Below are positions 35,796-50,300 of a DNA stretch of 64,000 nt, one piece after another. This DNA comes from Dasyornis broadbenti (Eukaryota; Chordata; Aves; Passeriformes; Dasyornithidae). The notes under the pieces were generated by a model. That model ran no database searches. It had not been told where the DNA came from and saw nothing but the letters and a program-made list of their open reading frames with translations. The stretch spans positions 142,959 to 206,958 of the forward strand of contig VZRN01000794.1 in assembly GCA_013397935.1 (NCBI GenBank). The letters are read 5' to 3'. The first letter of the stretch is position 1. The number at the start of each line of letters is the position of its first letter. A program made the position numbers and the translations under genes.

Positions 35796-38700
35796 AACTT
35801 TCATAAAGTTCATGATTGTTCAAGTCTTGGTGGCATTTTTCCTCCTGTCCCAGGGAGTTTAAACTCGATTGCTTCATGGTCACTGTGGCCAAGATGGCCA
35901 GTAATGGCCATGTCAGTGATGAGACCTCTCTGTTAGCAAGAACAAATCACCGACGGCACCTTCCCTGGTCGGTTCCCTCCGTACCTGCACCACGTTGTTC
36001 CCATCTGGACACTTCAGGGATCTGCTGGACCTGTTTGTATCAGCTGTGGGGTGTGCCCAGTTAACAGACCCAGTCAGGGAGCTTTCTGCAAATCCAATGG
36101 GCTAAATACAGGCAAAACTGGGAAGACTTTCCCTTTATTTCCCAATATTTCACTTCCTGTTTTACAATTAGGAAGAATTATGTTTAGAAGGAGGTGTTAA
36201 ATGGCATTCAGCATTCTGAGGTGGAGTTTTTCTAGGCAGTTGCTCAATGTCTGCAGACAAAATTCTCTCGCAGCAGTTCTTTGCACAAAGCTCCATTGCA
36301 GCACAGACGTTTTGGTAATGAGATGAGACTTATTATGAGACTGAAATTAATTTCTTTGTTAAATTTATCTGTATAGAGCAGTTATAAAATTGCTTACAGC
36401 AATCAAGATCCTGGTAGCTTGCCAGCTTTTTTTTTAACAGATAAGCAGTTTGGAAATAATTATTTTCCAATAGTGTCATTGAAGTTGAGAACATTTTTGT
36501 TCCTCCTACTCTTTTAGCTTTCTTTTTAATTAAGGATGGGGGGGGGGGCACATTTCTAGAAATGTGTAATGAACAGGCTGTGAATACCAAGTGTGAAGAT
36601 TGTACTTCTTTCTCCTCTCAAGCATTCCCATGAGACGTTGCAACACTTAAGCAGAACAACTTCTGTACTGCTCTGTTCTATTTTTAGTGATATTTAAGGT
36701 ATGTTAGAACCCATATCTACTATTAAATAAATCTACCCATGGGTTACGTGCACCTTTTCATTTAGCTGGGGAAGAATATCTATGCTCAAAATTATATATA
36801 ACCTAAAAATATGGAAAAATAGTTCATGGACATGTTGAAATGCATTGTACACCTCTAATCAAGGTGGTTGTACCTAAATGCAAATTAGAGCAGGGACTGT
36901 AAAGAGCACATTATGTCTTCATGGGGTTATCCTGTGGTTTTGAAACCAACATTGTACCCCAGTTGCTGTGTGGGGCATGCAGCCACTTGGAGATGCTGAA
37001 ACGGCTGCTGCCCTACCTTTGCTAGAGACTGAAAGGGCTACAAGGGCTACAAGAAGGGGGTAGAAAACAAGAAGACTGAATAGGACATGGAAACCTGCAG
37101 GGTATTATTTTCTGAGTTCAGCCACACACCTGCTCTATTTCTTTGCTATTTTTTTTCTTCTCTGTGTGAAAAAAAGAGAATTATCTGTAGGTTAAAAAAT
37201 TACATGGGCAGCCAGTCAGTTTCTAAACTTAGTAACTTCTCAAAATACATCCTCAAAATCATGAATAAAAGGTTTTTATGAAAGCAACAGAGTTACAGGT
37301 AATATGTAGTAATGATTGATGAAACTGGGTGGGAAACAAAGCAAACAAAATTACCTTAATCTTTTTGTTCTCATTTAGTTAAGAATGCCTTGGATTATTT
37401 GCAATGCAGTAGCTTTCAGAAGCAATGTCAAAGGGTGGCAATTAACGAGATATTAATGGAACGGAAAATAATTCAGAAATGTTTTTGATGCAAATGTATG
37501 GAGTCACCTGTTCTTTGGATTTTGTATTTTGTTGACAGAGACAGCAAGGACAAGCTTCTTTACCCAATGGCCCTAGGAATGTTTTGGGCTTGCTTCAGAG
37601 GACGGTTTCCAGAAGAAAGATTTGTGTGTGAATCTTTTGCCAATTGAAAATCAGCCTTACTTTTCAAATTACAGATCTGTGACAACACAGATGATCCAAA
37701 AGGCTGAAATAGTCGAGAAGAAGTCAGAGCAGGCTCCAGCCAACATGATGAGGTTTTTGACCATCTTGAATAGGTTGGTAAATTTCTCAGTATTTTCCTT
37801 TTTGGATTAAATCCAGGAGCACCCATGAGCCCCTAAGATACATGAATGGGCATCTTCTTCTGTCTCAGTGTTCCCTGAGCTAAGGAATCAAACCTTCACT
37901 ATGTCCTTCTAAAAGCACCCTTAATTCAAATTAAAAACTCCAGAGCACTGGGTTAGAAACTTCAAAGTAATCCTCAGATTTTTTTCTACATTGTGGCCTG
38001 CCTTTGGGATTTAATTATCATTTCCCCCTTGCATATCTGCCATTCCAAACCTGGCATGTAACCCTTCTTTCCAGAAGAATTACCTGTGTGAAGTGATCCT
38101 GCCAGTTCCAAATAGCTCTGTGGGCTGGTGACACACACACCTTTCCCACTGGCACACTTCAGTCTCTCTGGTGCAAGTCCCAGCCTGTATTTATTCCAGT
38201 GGAACAGCTGTAAAGAATTAACTACATTGACTCTTAAAGCATTTTGTTTATAGAGATGCATTTTTTTCCCAGGACAAAATTGCCACTCTTTGATATGGCA
38301 AAAGATAAGAGAGGAGGGAGGAGATGTGGGCAGGACATGGGAAGTGAAGTGTTCAAAGAGCAAGCTCTGGTTTTGCTTTCTGCTTTCTCAGTGACAGCAA
38401 GGGTGCCCTGCTGTCACCTGGCAGGATGCCCTGCTCCTCCTGGCAGTGAAATGGGAAAGAGAAGCACCACTGGGAATGTGCAGAGCCTGAAGGGCAGGCA
38501 GAAGGTCCCAATGGGGCTGTGGGGGAAGCTGGCAGGTATTAGGGGTGTTTGTGAGAGGTGGGTGCTGGTGGAGAGCATGCTGCGTGCTCAGGAGGCTTGG
38601 GGCTTCATGGCAAACATGGCATGGAAAAGGGCAGCACAGGGAAACATGGCAGACACAGGCAGAGCTGAGCAGGGAGCTGCAGTGCTGGCAGCTGCCACAC

Positions 38701-41316
38701 AGTGTGGGGTAAGTTGGGCTGCAGAATTTGCCTGTGGAAAAGCAGATTTCCAACCATGTGAGAAAGGGTTGGGGTAAAAAGCACAGCAGAGTAAGGCTAC
38801 AGCTGAGAACTCCCTTTGGAGTGTTTGTCCAATAGTGTTTGTGAACAAGTGATGAACGATGCTGTGATGAACAGGATGAGAGGCACTGCACAGGGGTTAC
38901 CCTGGGGGCTTGCAAGGGCCTCTGGTCCTTGTGTGTTTTCCTGGCTGCCTTGGCTTGGGAAGTCAGCAGGAGTGCTAAGACTACAAGCTCTCCTGTTTCT
39001 GGCAGGCTACCTCTCCTTGCTGATGGCTTCCTCAGCCAGAGCAATAAACACAGGCAGGAATGCAGTTGTAGGCAGTCAGGCTTTGGCCTGACCATGACAC
39101 TTTCTCAGCTGTAAGAATAGTTTTAGAAGAGCAGACTAAGGGAAATATTTTTTGCTTAATAGGTTACAGCATCTCATCAGTCACATACCACACAACACAC
39201 AATTTTATAAACTGTTGCACTTTGCCTGGATATAAATGGATTGTAACTGATAACCCGTAAAAATTAATAGTTAGTTGTAAGTTTTTTTAATGGAGTAAAA
39301 AATATTGCAGTAATGAAAAAGCTGACATTTTAAGGACTGCTAAAGCAACAGATTCATCAGAAGAATGTATTAGCAGAACAGCTGTGTATGCTCTTGGCTA
39401 TATATGACCAAAAGAAGATGACAATGCTTACAGGATAAGGATAACCAAAAACTGGGGGTAACCAAAAGGCCAAGAAGTTGAAATTGGGGCTATGTGAATT
39501 TGTGAGAGATTGAGATTGAAGGGAAAAGAGGTGTTGCCTAAAAAAGTGCTTAAATCCAGTACCTTGGCAGAGTTGCACCCCTGGATGCTCTGGATGTGGT
39601 CACTAGCTTCTATGGTAGATACTGTGCAAAATCATCTCACCACAGGGTTGCATGGTCAGAGGAAAGATCTGAGCCTGTGCTGTGTTACTGTGTTTTGCTC
39701 TTTAAGTATTTCATTGGCCATTTTCCATTCAAGTTAGACGGGATTTTTATAAACCTCGAAACCATTTGCATTAATCCCATTTCCCTGTGCCCTTCAGGAG
39801 GGGTGGAACCATTTCCTCATGACAGAAGGAATCACAGGGGAAGTCAAAGAATGCATGGCCTAATCAATATCAGTAAGTGAATGCCATTCAATAATTGATC
39901 TGCAGCCTCCATGGAATTTTTCAGTGCTGCCTGTTACCATAATGAGTGGTCTGCACGCCAGAACTGCTCCAGGCAGAAGATAAAGGCCTCTGGTGAAAAT
40001 GAGCTTTTTTCAAATGTAAATACAGAAAATACTGGAATAAGGGACTATTTGTTTTTTATTAGAACTCTCTTTCTAAATCAACACTTCCTTACATTAAGAA
40101 ATGCAGTAAATACTGGAATGATTATTGACATTGTTTAACTGTACAATGGGTAGTTATCTCTGTCCCTCTTTCTTATTTTTAAGGACCTGTTTGCTGAATT
40201 CAACAGTAAAATCCCATTAATAATTAAATACTCGATTTTCTTTGGGGAGAAAAAAGTAAGATAAACACTCTGTTTTCGTAGGTAATTCATGGTTAGGAAT
40301 TGAATGACTTGCTTAAAATCAATGTTTATAAATAATGTATAGGATTCTTTTCCAGCCACCCCATAAATACTAAGCTGATTGAAAGAAACAGGGAACATAG
40401 TGGTGGAAATATATCTTTGGGCAGTGGTAAGGTTTTGTATGTATGTTCTAATTTATATGAAATTGATTTCACACCTTGACTGGTGAATGAAGCCTTGAAT
40501 CGATCAAGGGAACACACACTCGAGCAGGTGTCCCCACAGCTTCCCTCTCGCCCAGATGCTGCCCAAGGCCCCCATGGTAAGGGTTTATGGAATGCTCCTT
40601 TGCCATGCAGACAGCCCTGCATGGCTTTGCAGGATTAGGAGCCACGTACTGCAGCTGTTCAGGCAGCTCCTGCTGTATTGTGTGTATCCCAGGAGTGCTC
40701 TGGTTGTGCTGAACCTGCTCCGGGTGTGCCCTGCCTCAGGGGGGGCACCTGGCCTGGCTGGGGCAGAGAGGGCACTACCCAGTTACTGCTGGCAGGCAAT
40801 GCCTGTGTTGGAAACAGCTTAGAAAATAAGGGCAGGAGAAAGGATGTAACTATTTATGTCATAGAGGTAACCAGTTTTGCCCTTTGGTGACCCAAGTAAC
40901 TTCTGTTTATTACATTATGTATAAGAAATGGTGTGAATATGGTCAGGAGGTTCTTTTGTCTTTCTTCTCCGTGTCCTTGTTCCCACATGTCTAAAGAAAG
41001 GGAGTAGTATTATATAAGGAGCAAACTGAATAGAAAAATTGATATGTAGTTTTTCTTCAGCCATATATGCACAAATCTTGCCAAGATGTCCGATTGTGTT
41101 ACTTGAATTGATGTAAAATTAAATGTAAGGAAAATGATTCCTGACTGGCGCTGATGAGCAGTGCAATGTGTGGAACAGCCTGTGCTGTCAAAGAAGGGGA
41201 CAGTCCCATGAGGCAGCCTTTGAAGCCAAGTACAGTTCATCTTCTGGAACATGCAGAGCTTTCCTCAGAGCCAGCCAAACAAACACTCTGTTTTCTGAGG
41301 TCCTTTATCTTTACAG
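35796..41316. other. Non-coding stretch with chance open frames
   Basis: The GC-richer part at 38280-39100 has long open frames on both strands (178 and 236 codons) that overlap each other. Their composition follows a G-rich/C-rich strand bias, not a protein family. A G11 tract and palindrome lie at 36538-36566. A second GC patch at 40510-40800 has a donor-like ATG|GTAAGGG near 40575 but no credible exon. Confidence 0.5.
36538..36566. other. G11 run plus 18-bp perfect palindrome
   Basis: Eleven consecutive G (36538-36548) are followed immediately by CACATTTCTAGAAATGTG, which equals its own reverse complement. The centre TTCTAGAA fits the inverted-pentamer form of a heat-shock-factor site (TTCnnGAA). 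No transcription unit is visible beside it. Confidence 0.6.
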
Positions 41317-41383
41317 ATGAAGGTGGATGATGCTGCCAGCAAACTTGGGGAAAGCTGGCCAGGGCCTGCTGCTCAGGGGCTGG
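41317..41383 (+). CDS. Candidate small coding exon, product not recognised
   Basis: A strong acceptor (GGTCCTTTATCTTTACAG ending at 41316) is followed at once by ATG and an open frame to a strong donor (GGGGCTGG|GTGAGTG at 41383/41384). The 67-nt segment encodes MKVDDAASKLGESWPGPAAQ plus two residues and leaves at phase 1. It could be an exon of the transcript whose next candidate exon begins at 51467. That join is in frame and ends 16 codons later in a lysine/arginine-rich tail. The 10-kb distance and tiny peptide make this speculative. A pseudo-exon is the main alternative. Confidence 0.22.
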
Positions 41384-44300
41384 GTGAGTGTCACGGGGTG
41401 GGTGATGAGCGATTGCTTTCTCCCCCGTCCTTTCCCATCCCATTGTGCTGGGGAATGTGTGAGCAGCCATGTGATGTTTGGCTGCCTGCTGGGTTTTAAA
41501 CTGCTGCAAAGGTGAAGGGCTTTTTTGTCTTTGAAGACGGAATTAAAAGCTAGAAATTGTGAATCCCTTGAGATGGCAGCCATGGTGCTCAGCATTGGGG
41601 ATTCCTGTTTTCAGCCATGGAAGTAGATGGTTGGTAAGGAGGGAGTGTCTGAAACAGTGGAGATGACCAAACTATGGGGTGATGCATCATGGATGAAGAG
41701 GGAGTTTCTGGGTTTTGGCTACAGTGACCCTGAAACTCTGAGAAGGAAGTGTTAAAGAGGTCTGAAACCAGCAGTAGTACCAAAAAGCTGCTAAACAATG
41801 CAGTATTCAAGACAGGCAATAAATTGTATAACGTAATGAACAGATTTACAGACTTGGAAAAGGGTGAAGAAGAAAAATGCATTTAGGTTAAAAGCAAGCA
41901 ATGAGTTTCTGGATAGGTATGAACATACATCCTGAATAAGGGAGAATGAGGTTGGGAACACTGCGTGAGTGCCTGCTGTAAAACCAATCTCTCTGACTTG
42001 GAAACCTTCTGGAGGAGACATTAGGCTTAATTATGTGAATGCTCGGGCTGTTTTATTAAAAAGTTTCAGCACAGTCTGTGAAACACTTGCTCCAGAAATC
42101 ACTTCAGACATGAAGTGTTCCACACTCTCCTCAGTCTGTGAGATTGGGAAGTGTGAGGCAGTGCTGAGCCTGTCTCTTGGGCAAGCATGTGGGTCTTGGC
42201 CTGCAGGGTGCATTAACTGAAGAGAGGACTAATAAAAAATTCTGTGGGGAAGATGCTCCAAACCCCAGTGATCTTGATAGGCTTGTGTTTTCACAATATG
42301 CTTGTAAAATGAAACAGGGTGGATTCACACCCCTAGCAGTGCTAATGATGGATTGCCTCCCTGCACTGCTCTGGTTTTTGTCTTACAGTTTTATACAAAA
42401 AGACATCTTGAGAGAGTGGCTTTGTGAAGATGGACAGCCTTGTGCCTTCATTAGTTGTTCAGAAGATATTCTCAGCCTTCTAAGGAGCAATAGCACATGG
42501 TATAAAACAATAAAAGAGGAATTCAAAAAGGCTTGGGAGTCACCACAAGTAAATAAAGTGGGCAGAATAAAGACACAGAGAAACTGCATATAGGAGTCAG
42601 TGAGAAACTCAAACTGTAAGAAATCAGTATAAGGACCAGAGGAGAGAGATTAGATTTATGAGAAAAAGAGATGGAGATCTCTTTTGGAGACTTGGATTGG
42701 TGAGTATTCACTTTAGTGAGCCAGAGCTGTAGCAGTGCCTGCTAGCACAAGAGTCAGGTCAGTGAGTGAGGCTGCTGGGTATGAGGATTCAGAGGTGGGA
42801 AGCTGAGGTCACCTGGAGACAGTATCCTAAGAATGGGATATGGTTTCTCTGGGTAACCTTGCAGTGGCAAAGAAGTTTTGTTAGAACTAACAGTTCATTA
42901 TATTTCATTTCCAAATGCTGTACAGGTGTTTTCTCCTCACAAGTTTGTATATCAATCAATACCTGCGTGTTTATTTCTTGCTCCAGAATATTCTTCAGTG
43001 ATGCTCTCTCTCTTTTGTTCTTGTCTTTTCCAATACTGGAATTACAGTTAAAACCTAGGACATGCCTGACTTTCCATAGGTAAAAGCAGATCCCATTTCT
43101 GTTCCAAAGTTCAGTCATATTACAGATTTGGATCATTTTTGCTCTGATCTTTCTTGTTGAAAGCTCTCAAGACCAAGTGTTTTTCTTAAGTACTAATTAC
43201 TGTATGATTCTTAATCACTATTACTAATTACATCCTTTTCAAGCATGGAATTTCTCAGCTCCTCCATACAGAGGTCAGTAGGAGGGTTATAGCATGATTG
43301 CTCTCTAAAGTGCAGCATTTCTGTGGTTTCCATTTTCAAAGCATAAATTGAAGATAAAAGTTAGGTCTTTATTTTCTGTCACTGCACTTCTTTCACTTCA
43401 GTGTTCCCCTTTGCATGTGACAACCATGACCTTGAGGACTGCTAGCACACGTCTCATCTTAGTGACTCAGGCTTTTGATTTCATTTATTTGCCTCTCTTA
43501 CGTCATTTTAATAACCTGTATTTCTTTCAAGGGAAAAAAAAACCCAAACCCTACACTGTTAGCAAACCCAGCAGAAATAGAATATCACAGAAGAATACCA
43601 CGTGAAATTTTCAGAGAAGTGCAGGCATCCCCATACTGTAGATCACTGGAAGATCAGTTTTGTTACTTTATAAAGGGAAATATCATCAGCTACCAGATAT
43701 TCCAATGAGATAAAGTCGTGCTCTGAGGCAGCCACCTCCTCCTTAGAGGAGAAAGAGGAAGATAATTTTCACTTCAGCTTTCCTGTAGGTAAAGCAGAAA
43801 AAATTTGCAGTCATGAAATTAATCTCTTCTAGAAATAGGAGGTGGGATCTAGATATGCACATTATATCAAGATGGGGCTTATTGCAGAACAGTATTTTTG
43901 TGTCCAGGGCAATGCAGATCTGCAGGACTTGCTGAGTCTAATTAACAATTCACCGAAGGGGTAAATCTCTCTCTTTGTTGAGGGTTCTCTGGAAGAAAGC
44001 CATTTTTCTCCCATTTCTCCAGGGAGAATGAGGCTTAAGCCTTTATCTCCTTGGGCTTTTTACGAACATGATTCTTGTTTCACTCTGGCCTCAGACAAAC
44101 AAGGTTTCATGTGCCTGTGTAGGGGAACCATCCTGGTGGGAGATGAGATCCCCAGTCTCTCCTCAGGCACAGCCTGCCCTGCCCTTTTCCAAACTCTGCT
44201 CTGCAGTACTTGGTGTCACTGCTGGCTGGCGGGGGAGGCATGAGTGCAGTTGTCACCTGCTTCTGGTACCTCAGTCTCTGCTGTTGTGATGGCACAGGAG

Positions 44301-47300
44301 TTTTTGTGGCCATTTCAGTCTGCTGTACCCAGCAGCTGCTGGCTTTGTTCTGCCTGCAGTCAGCTCTGGGAGGGATTGCAGAATTGTCTGGAAAACCATC
44401 GTTTCCCCCTCTCTCCTAAGGCAGACCGTGGTAGAGGTTTAGTGAAACTGAAGAATTCCAGGCAGATTGCCTCCAATGTCTTCACTGCTCAGTTGTTCAA
44501 AATTCAGCTTATTTCACTGGCAGTGCCAGAATCGCTGTCCTCCCCCATCCCATCAGCAAAACCAATTTGTCTAAATGTGGATGAAGGTGGGTAAAAAGGA
44601 AAGGCTTTTAAATCTTTGTTTTACAGGAAAGTGGACACAAAAGGCCACAAGCGTATTGTTCACCTTAAGAAGTTACCTTTAAATTAAAATTATTTTATTT
44701 GTTAATATTTTTTTTTTTAATCTGGGAGTGTGTTTTAGAATGTAGGGCTTTGTTTTTGAGTGGTCTGTAGTCCCTGAGAGGGATTTGCAGTGCAGCTGCT
44801 GGAAACACCAACCAATCTGATGGCGTGTCAAGGAACATAATTAGACACTGAGACAGATGATATGGGCATCATTAGAGGCAACTTAGAAAACTGCAACCTG
44901 GTAAAACCTTCCCTAGCTCAGGATTACTGACAGTTGAACGTTTCTCATGGAAAAATCGGGGAGGGGAGAATGTTACGTGTGCCTGGTGTGTCTGGGGCTG
45001 TCCTGGTGTAAGCTTCCATGGGAGTTGCTGAGGTTTAATGACACACCTCACTGCACTCAGCCAAGGGGAACACACCTGGGATCCCCGTCCCTTCATGGAA
45101 GAACTCAGGTGCTGTGCCTCGTGGGGCCAGGGAGATGCTTGGAGATGATGGGAGACTATCCAGCTACTTGGATATCACAATAGTCCTATTAATCTTACTA
45201 GCTAACAATATGTCTTTATATTGTTGGCAAAAGACTGTCTTTCTCTTTTAAAAAAAAGTGATAACTTTTGAAAAAATGTTAATTTATACAGATAGGAAAA
45301 AGAAAATACTTTATGATATCGAGTGCTTCACTATTTACAGGAGTCTCATTTGAAATTTCAGATTAAGCTCTTCATCTTTCTATTTTTATTTGTATATGAT
45401 GCAAGTTGACATCACTTGTTTCAAATGACACTGAATTAAGTGACCCGTCTTCCTCCTCTGCAGATGTACCATTCTTTCTGATGTACAAGCTTGAAAAATT
45501 ATAAAGTACAGAATTTTCTGAAGCAAAGAAGAAACCAGTTCAGACTGAATTTTGGTGGTGTTTCAAAGTAGGTCTTGGGTGTTTTGTTGAAATGTTGTGT
45601 ATCATAACCAAACCTCAGTTGTTTCTGGAATGGCCAAGCCTCATGGAACCAAGAGAAATTAGGAAAGAATGTGACAGAGAGGTGTGAAAAATATATATTA
45701 TTGAGGTCTTACTTTCTATGAGGCAAAAAGGTTCAGTGTGAACTCTAGAGTCAGTACCTATATCTTAAAAGCCTGTAATATGAAACAAAACTGGGTTCAT
45801 CATTTGATAGTGAAACTTTCTAAGAGATGTTGTCTTCTGAATACCGATCCCAAGAATGAAATTAAAATCTCCCTTGAAATAGCAGAACTGTGCAGCAGGA
45901 AGGAATATTAATGCCAGTTTGAAAATAAGTAAAAAGCATCCTGAAAGGAACAGCAGATATAATTTTAGGGAAAATCAATTAGCACACAGTGCTAGCTAAC
46001 ATAATAAGATCTATGAGAAGTTTAATAAAACCATTGGTAGGGGAAAGTGAAGTGCTGAATGTACATTTTTATGAAGTCTCCATGTTGTGCACACTTGAAA
46101 GTGATTGAGGGCAGCAATGAAAACTGAGCAATAATTCTGCCAGTTCCAGTTTGAGACATGGCAGGAGCAATGCTGTGTTCAGGAGCATCACCCAAACCAT
46201 TTGCTCCCTGGTACGCTGTGGAATTGGAATCCTCTCATCCTCCTGTTCCTTCAGTACTGCCCGATTTTGCATTGTTCATAATAAAATAAGGATCTAGAAG
46301 GTTACAAATGCCAACCAGCTGGTTACTGGTGTGTTTTGTAATACTGATTTTACTGTGGAAAGCACTGAGAGCTTAGCGTGGCCTGAGCAACGTGGTCAAC
46401 CCCATATGTGACCCAAGGTGGGACCAGGGTGCTCCTTTCCAGCCCGAGTTATCCCAAAGTGCTAAGGGTACTTGCATGCTGGGGTATGATAGCTGTGTGG
46501 AAATATGCTGGAGATGCTGAGCAAGGAAAGCTCTCAGCCTTCTGGCCAGGCATGCTGTAGCACTGTTTTCTTTCCTGGGTTTTGTTTTTTGCCTGTTGTT
46601 GTGAGACCTAAAAAAGTACTCATTTGAAACAAAGGTAACATAACAGATAATGCATTAAGATACGTTTCCTTTTATAGCATCTCCTATTACATGACACTAA
46701 AATCCCAGAGGAAATAACTGTATCTGAAAATGTTAGTAAAACTTGTTCCTTAATTTCAGTTAATATGGCACTGCTGTGTCACACTGCTGAACTGGAAAAA
46801 CATCACGGGTTGTTGGTATTCAAGTGACTGCACCAAGTGTGCCATCCTTACTTTAAATTCATATCTGATAAATTCTTGAAAGTGATTTCAAAATTGGACT
46901 TGCCTTGTGTATTAATTAGGATTTGCTCTCAACTGTTCTCATAAGGCTTGTGATGAAACAAATCGTTCCTCTGGGCCAGATGGTGCCTTTTGTCAGGTTA
47001 ACTAAAATACCGTGCCTGCTCCATGGGAACAGTTATGCAAATAATTAATTTGTCACTTCTTTGACCAAGCTAAGAAAAGCAAACAACAACAAAAAAAAAA
47101 AATCACAAAAGCTCTGCCCAAAACTTTGAAAATTGTTTACGGAGCTGTTGGATTAGATTCAAATCCTTTTGCTCTTGTGGATTTGTGCCTTACTGGCAAG
47201 ATTTGCCTGGCTCCAGTGTCATCATTTGTGGAGCAGAGTGACATTCCAAAGTTCAGGAAGACTGAGAGTAAAAATGTAATCACAGGTGGAACACTGGCAT

Positions 47301-50300
47301 TGGCCAGCAGTGGCTTTAGTTTTGTTTGTTTGTTTAAAGAGCAATATAATATCAGCAATGTAATTCCTTCTCCCTTGCTAGTGGAGAGCTCAGCAGTTCC
47401 CAGCATGAGAGCCTTTGACTGGAAACATTTCTAAAAGCAAATGAAAGGAGATGAACTTGTTCTCTGGTAGTGACAAGCACCGTGCTGGCCCAGAGCAACA
47501 GAGACTTCCATGTGGTGGGACTTTTACCAAAGTCAGCCTGATCCTGCAGATGCATCGCTGTGTCTCTGTAAGATGATGCTTCAAAAAGGCAAATGATCCG
47601 TTACAATTTACTTTCCCTCACATCCTTCTGGAATCATTAAGTACTGTAATTTATTATCTATCAGCATTGCGAGGGAGAAGCTGGAGGCTAATGCAGAAAA
47701 ATATGATGGAGGTTTGAAATTCTTTTCACTCTTTAAATATTAAGAAAAAACCTCTAGTCCTTGTTCCACAAGATCAATTACCTTGTGCCTCTTCAAGTTG
47801 TTTTAACCTTTGAAATGCTGAGGAATGTTCTATTAATCAAATGTCTTTCAGGGCAAATGGATGTGTCTTTTGTAACTGATCAAGGAATAGGTACATTTTT
47901 ATAATCCTAGGTTTCGGTCATAAAAGTGGTGGCATTAAAGCATGAAGCAGACTTGTCTGGAGATGACTGTTGTAGAACATTTCCCTCACATCTGTGTTCA
48001 CACCATCTCGTTGCTGTGTGAACACTGTACCATAGTGCTGAAGGTGACTAAAGAAAACTAGAGTTTCATCTCACTGCTGCAATAGCAAACTTTCTTAGGA
48101 GTTTCAGGTGTATTGAACTTTCAAGGGACTCACTCTCTTCATTAAACTGCAGGTTAACTGTGCATCCCAGTGCTTTCTTAGAGGTATTTTCTGTTTTCTA
48201 CACATTCTTTCTAGTAATTGTTCTGAGAGATGTACCTCCCTCCTAATTTCCACTCCTCAAGGTTAAGAATAAGGTGCTTACGTGCTGCGTGGACTCAGAG
48301 TACGCTTTTGGCTAACACCTGCATAACAAAGCTGTGAGTTATATTAACCCTCCCAAGTCTCCATGGAGCCCCAAGATTGAGAAGAAGGTAACATAAACCA
48401 GTTAAGTTACGAATTTAAGGAAGCTTGAAATACTGCTTATGGAAACTCCTCATTCAGGGTGTTGGTGTTGGCACTGAGGAATGACATTTGTTACTTGAAG
48501 GTCTGATATACGACCATCTGTGAGCAGAAAAACCTGCTGAACTGTCAGTAGCTCGATAACTCCCTGCACCAGACATTAGCACAAGGTGGTGTTTCCTGAG
48601 CTCCACTCCCCTTCTTGCATCTAATGAATAATGTAAGCGGTGTTTTTCATTGCTACTCTCTGTTCAATGAATGGCAGAATGATGTGTGACCTGAATAAAT
48701 ATTTAAGTGTACTGGTGTCTGTGAAATTTTCTTTTTGCTATAAAATGCATTTAAGAATATACCAGGCAATTCAGAAAGGTTAAAGCAGTGAACTGGAATT
48801 GTCCCAGGGTACAGGATGGGAAACATATTTGTAGTTTACTCAGCCTCTTCTTTAATGTAAAGGCTAAACAAGTTTCTGATGAATAATGACATCTTCATGC
48901 ATTTTAAGTTGCAGCTGCCTTTGTTAAGTGTCCTATAAAACAATACGGAAGCGGTAAAATTGCATGAGCGGTTCTGTGTGCTGAGCTGCACGCACAAGAT
49001 TAAAGAAAGTAGCAGTGGGAATAGGCTCAACATGGCAGACCAGAACTTTTTTCAGTTAATGCCAAGAGAAGGATGGGGAATGGGCGCTTTGCAAAACAGG
49101 AAATGGGATAAAACTCTCTCATCAAATTGTGAAAGTACAGTAAGGACAGCTGTCTTACGTGTTTGAACTCTTAACTAGGAGTTTTGTTCAGGAGTGGATA
49201 TTTCTGACAGTGTACTCTGTACTAAGCCTAAAGCTGCATTTATCTTAGACCCTTTGAGCTTTGCTGATGATACTTCTTTGGCTTTGATGTTTTTTGCCAA
49301 AAGAAATGGTTGCCTTTGTGGTTTGTAGGTGGTGCAAGATGCTTCTGATAAATGGACCGAAGGTCTGTTGTGTGGGTCCTTATCTGCAGGTGGTTGATGC
49401 AGCATCTCCCACAGGCCTCTTTCCCCATGCTCCTTCTTCATACAGGAAGGCAGAAGGGGGAAGATAACTATACTCAACATTTTCTATTTATTGCTTTACT
49501 CGATTTTGTCCCCAGTGCTTCACATTTAGTTTGTTAAAGCCTATGATTTTCTGAATACTACTCAAAATAGAACTTCTTTCCTCTGAAGGCAGTTTTTGCC
49601 TCTTGCAATTCTTAATGTTGTTTTTACATGTCTTAATGCACATTTTTGGATGCCTTTTTATGCACTTGAGATGCACAGTGAAAGCACAGCTGCTAATTTG
49701 TTCTGGCAAATTGGCTGGAAATTGCCAGGTACTGAGCACTCCCAGACGTTTTAATGGAAAGTTTCGGCTGGACTGTCTCAAGTGTGTGCTTATTTTCTTT
49801 AAACTGGTTCAGTAATTTCTCATCATTTGAGAAGCTCTTGGCCTGTTACCTTTTCAAATATACATTCAAACCCATGCCTGTCTCTTGTTAGTGTTTTTTA
49901 TTAACAAAGACTAAATAAGTTGACCAATTCTAAAATACAGTAAGAGTGTTTGCAATTGATGCTATTTTAAAAAAGCAGGAAAATCAGGATTTGCAGTGTT
50001 TTCTGTATTTTATTTCTCTTAAAAGTATATACATGAAGATACGTATGCAAAGGTATGCAAATTTGGGTGCATTTTGGTGTTTAAGGAAAAAGGCATCCAA
50101 TTTGGGATTGACTGCATGGGGGGAGCAATCTGCAAAGGCATTTCAGAGCAGCAACACTGAAAACAGAGCAATCTGGGGTTAAGTGATGGGCAGACTGGGC
50201 AGTGTGTTAGTCCAGTTCCACATCCATGGAAAGTGTCTGTCCGGGGGGATGTTCAATTTTCTGTCTGGAAAGCAGATAGAGATGGACTTGAGCGTGGCAT

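Noticed and set aside
38244..39095. Long overlapping frames on both strands (178 and 236 codons)
   Set aside because: They overlap in opposite orientation in a strand-skewed GC patch where stops are rare. The peptides are low-information and have no domain or splice structure.
40541..40574. Short exon-like segment ending in ATG|GTAAGGG
   Set aside because: The acceptor is weak and the downstream frame is a GC-patch chance frame.
42177..42593. Plus-strand frame of 139 codons
   Set aside because: It has no ATG at its start, no flanking splice sites and no family signature. Several frames of this length are expected by chance in 64 kb.
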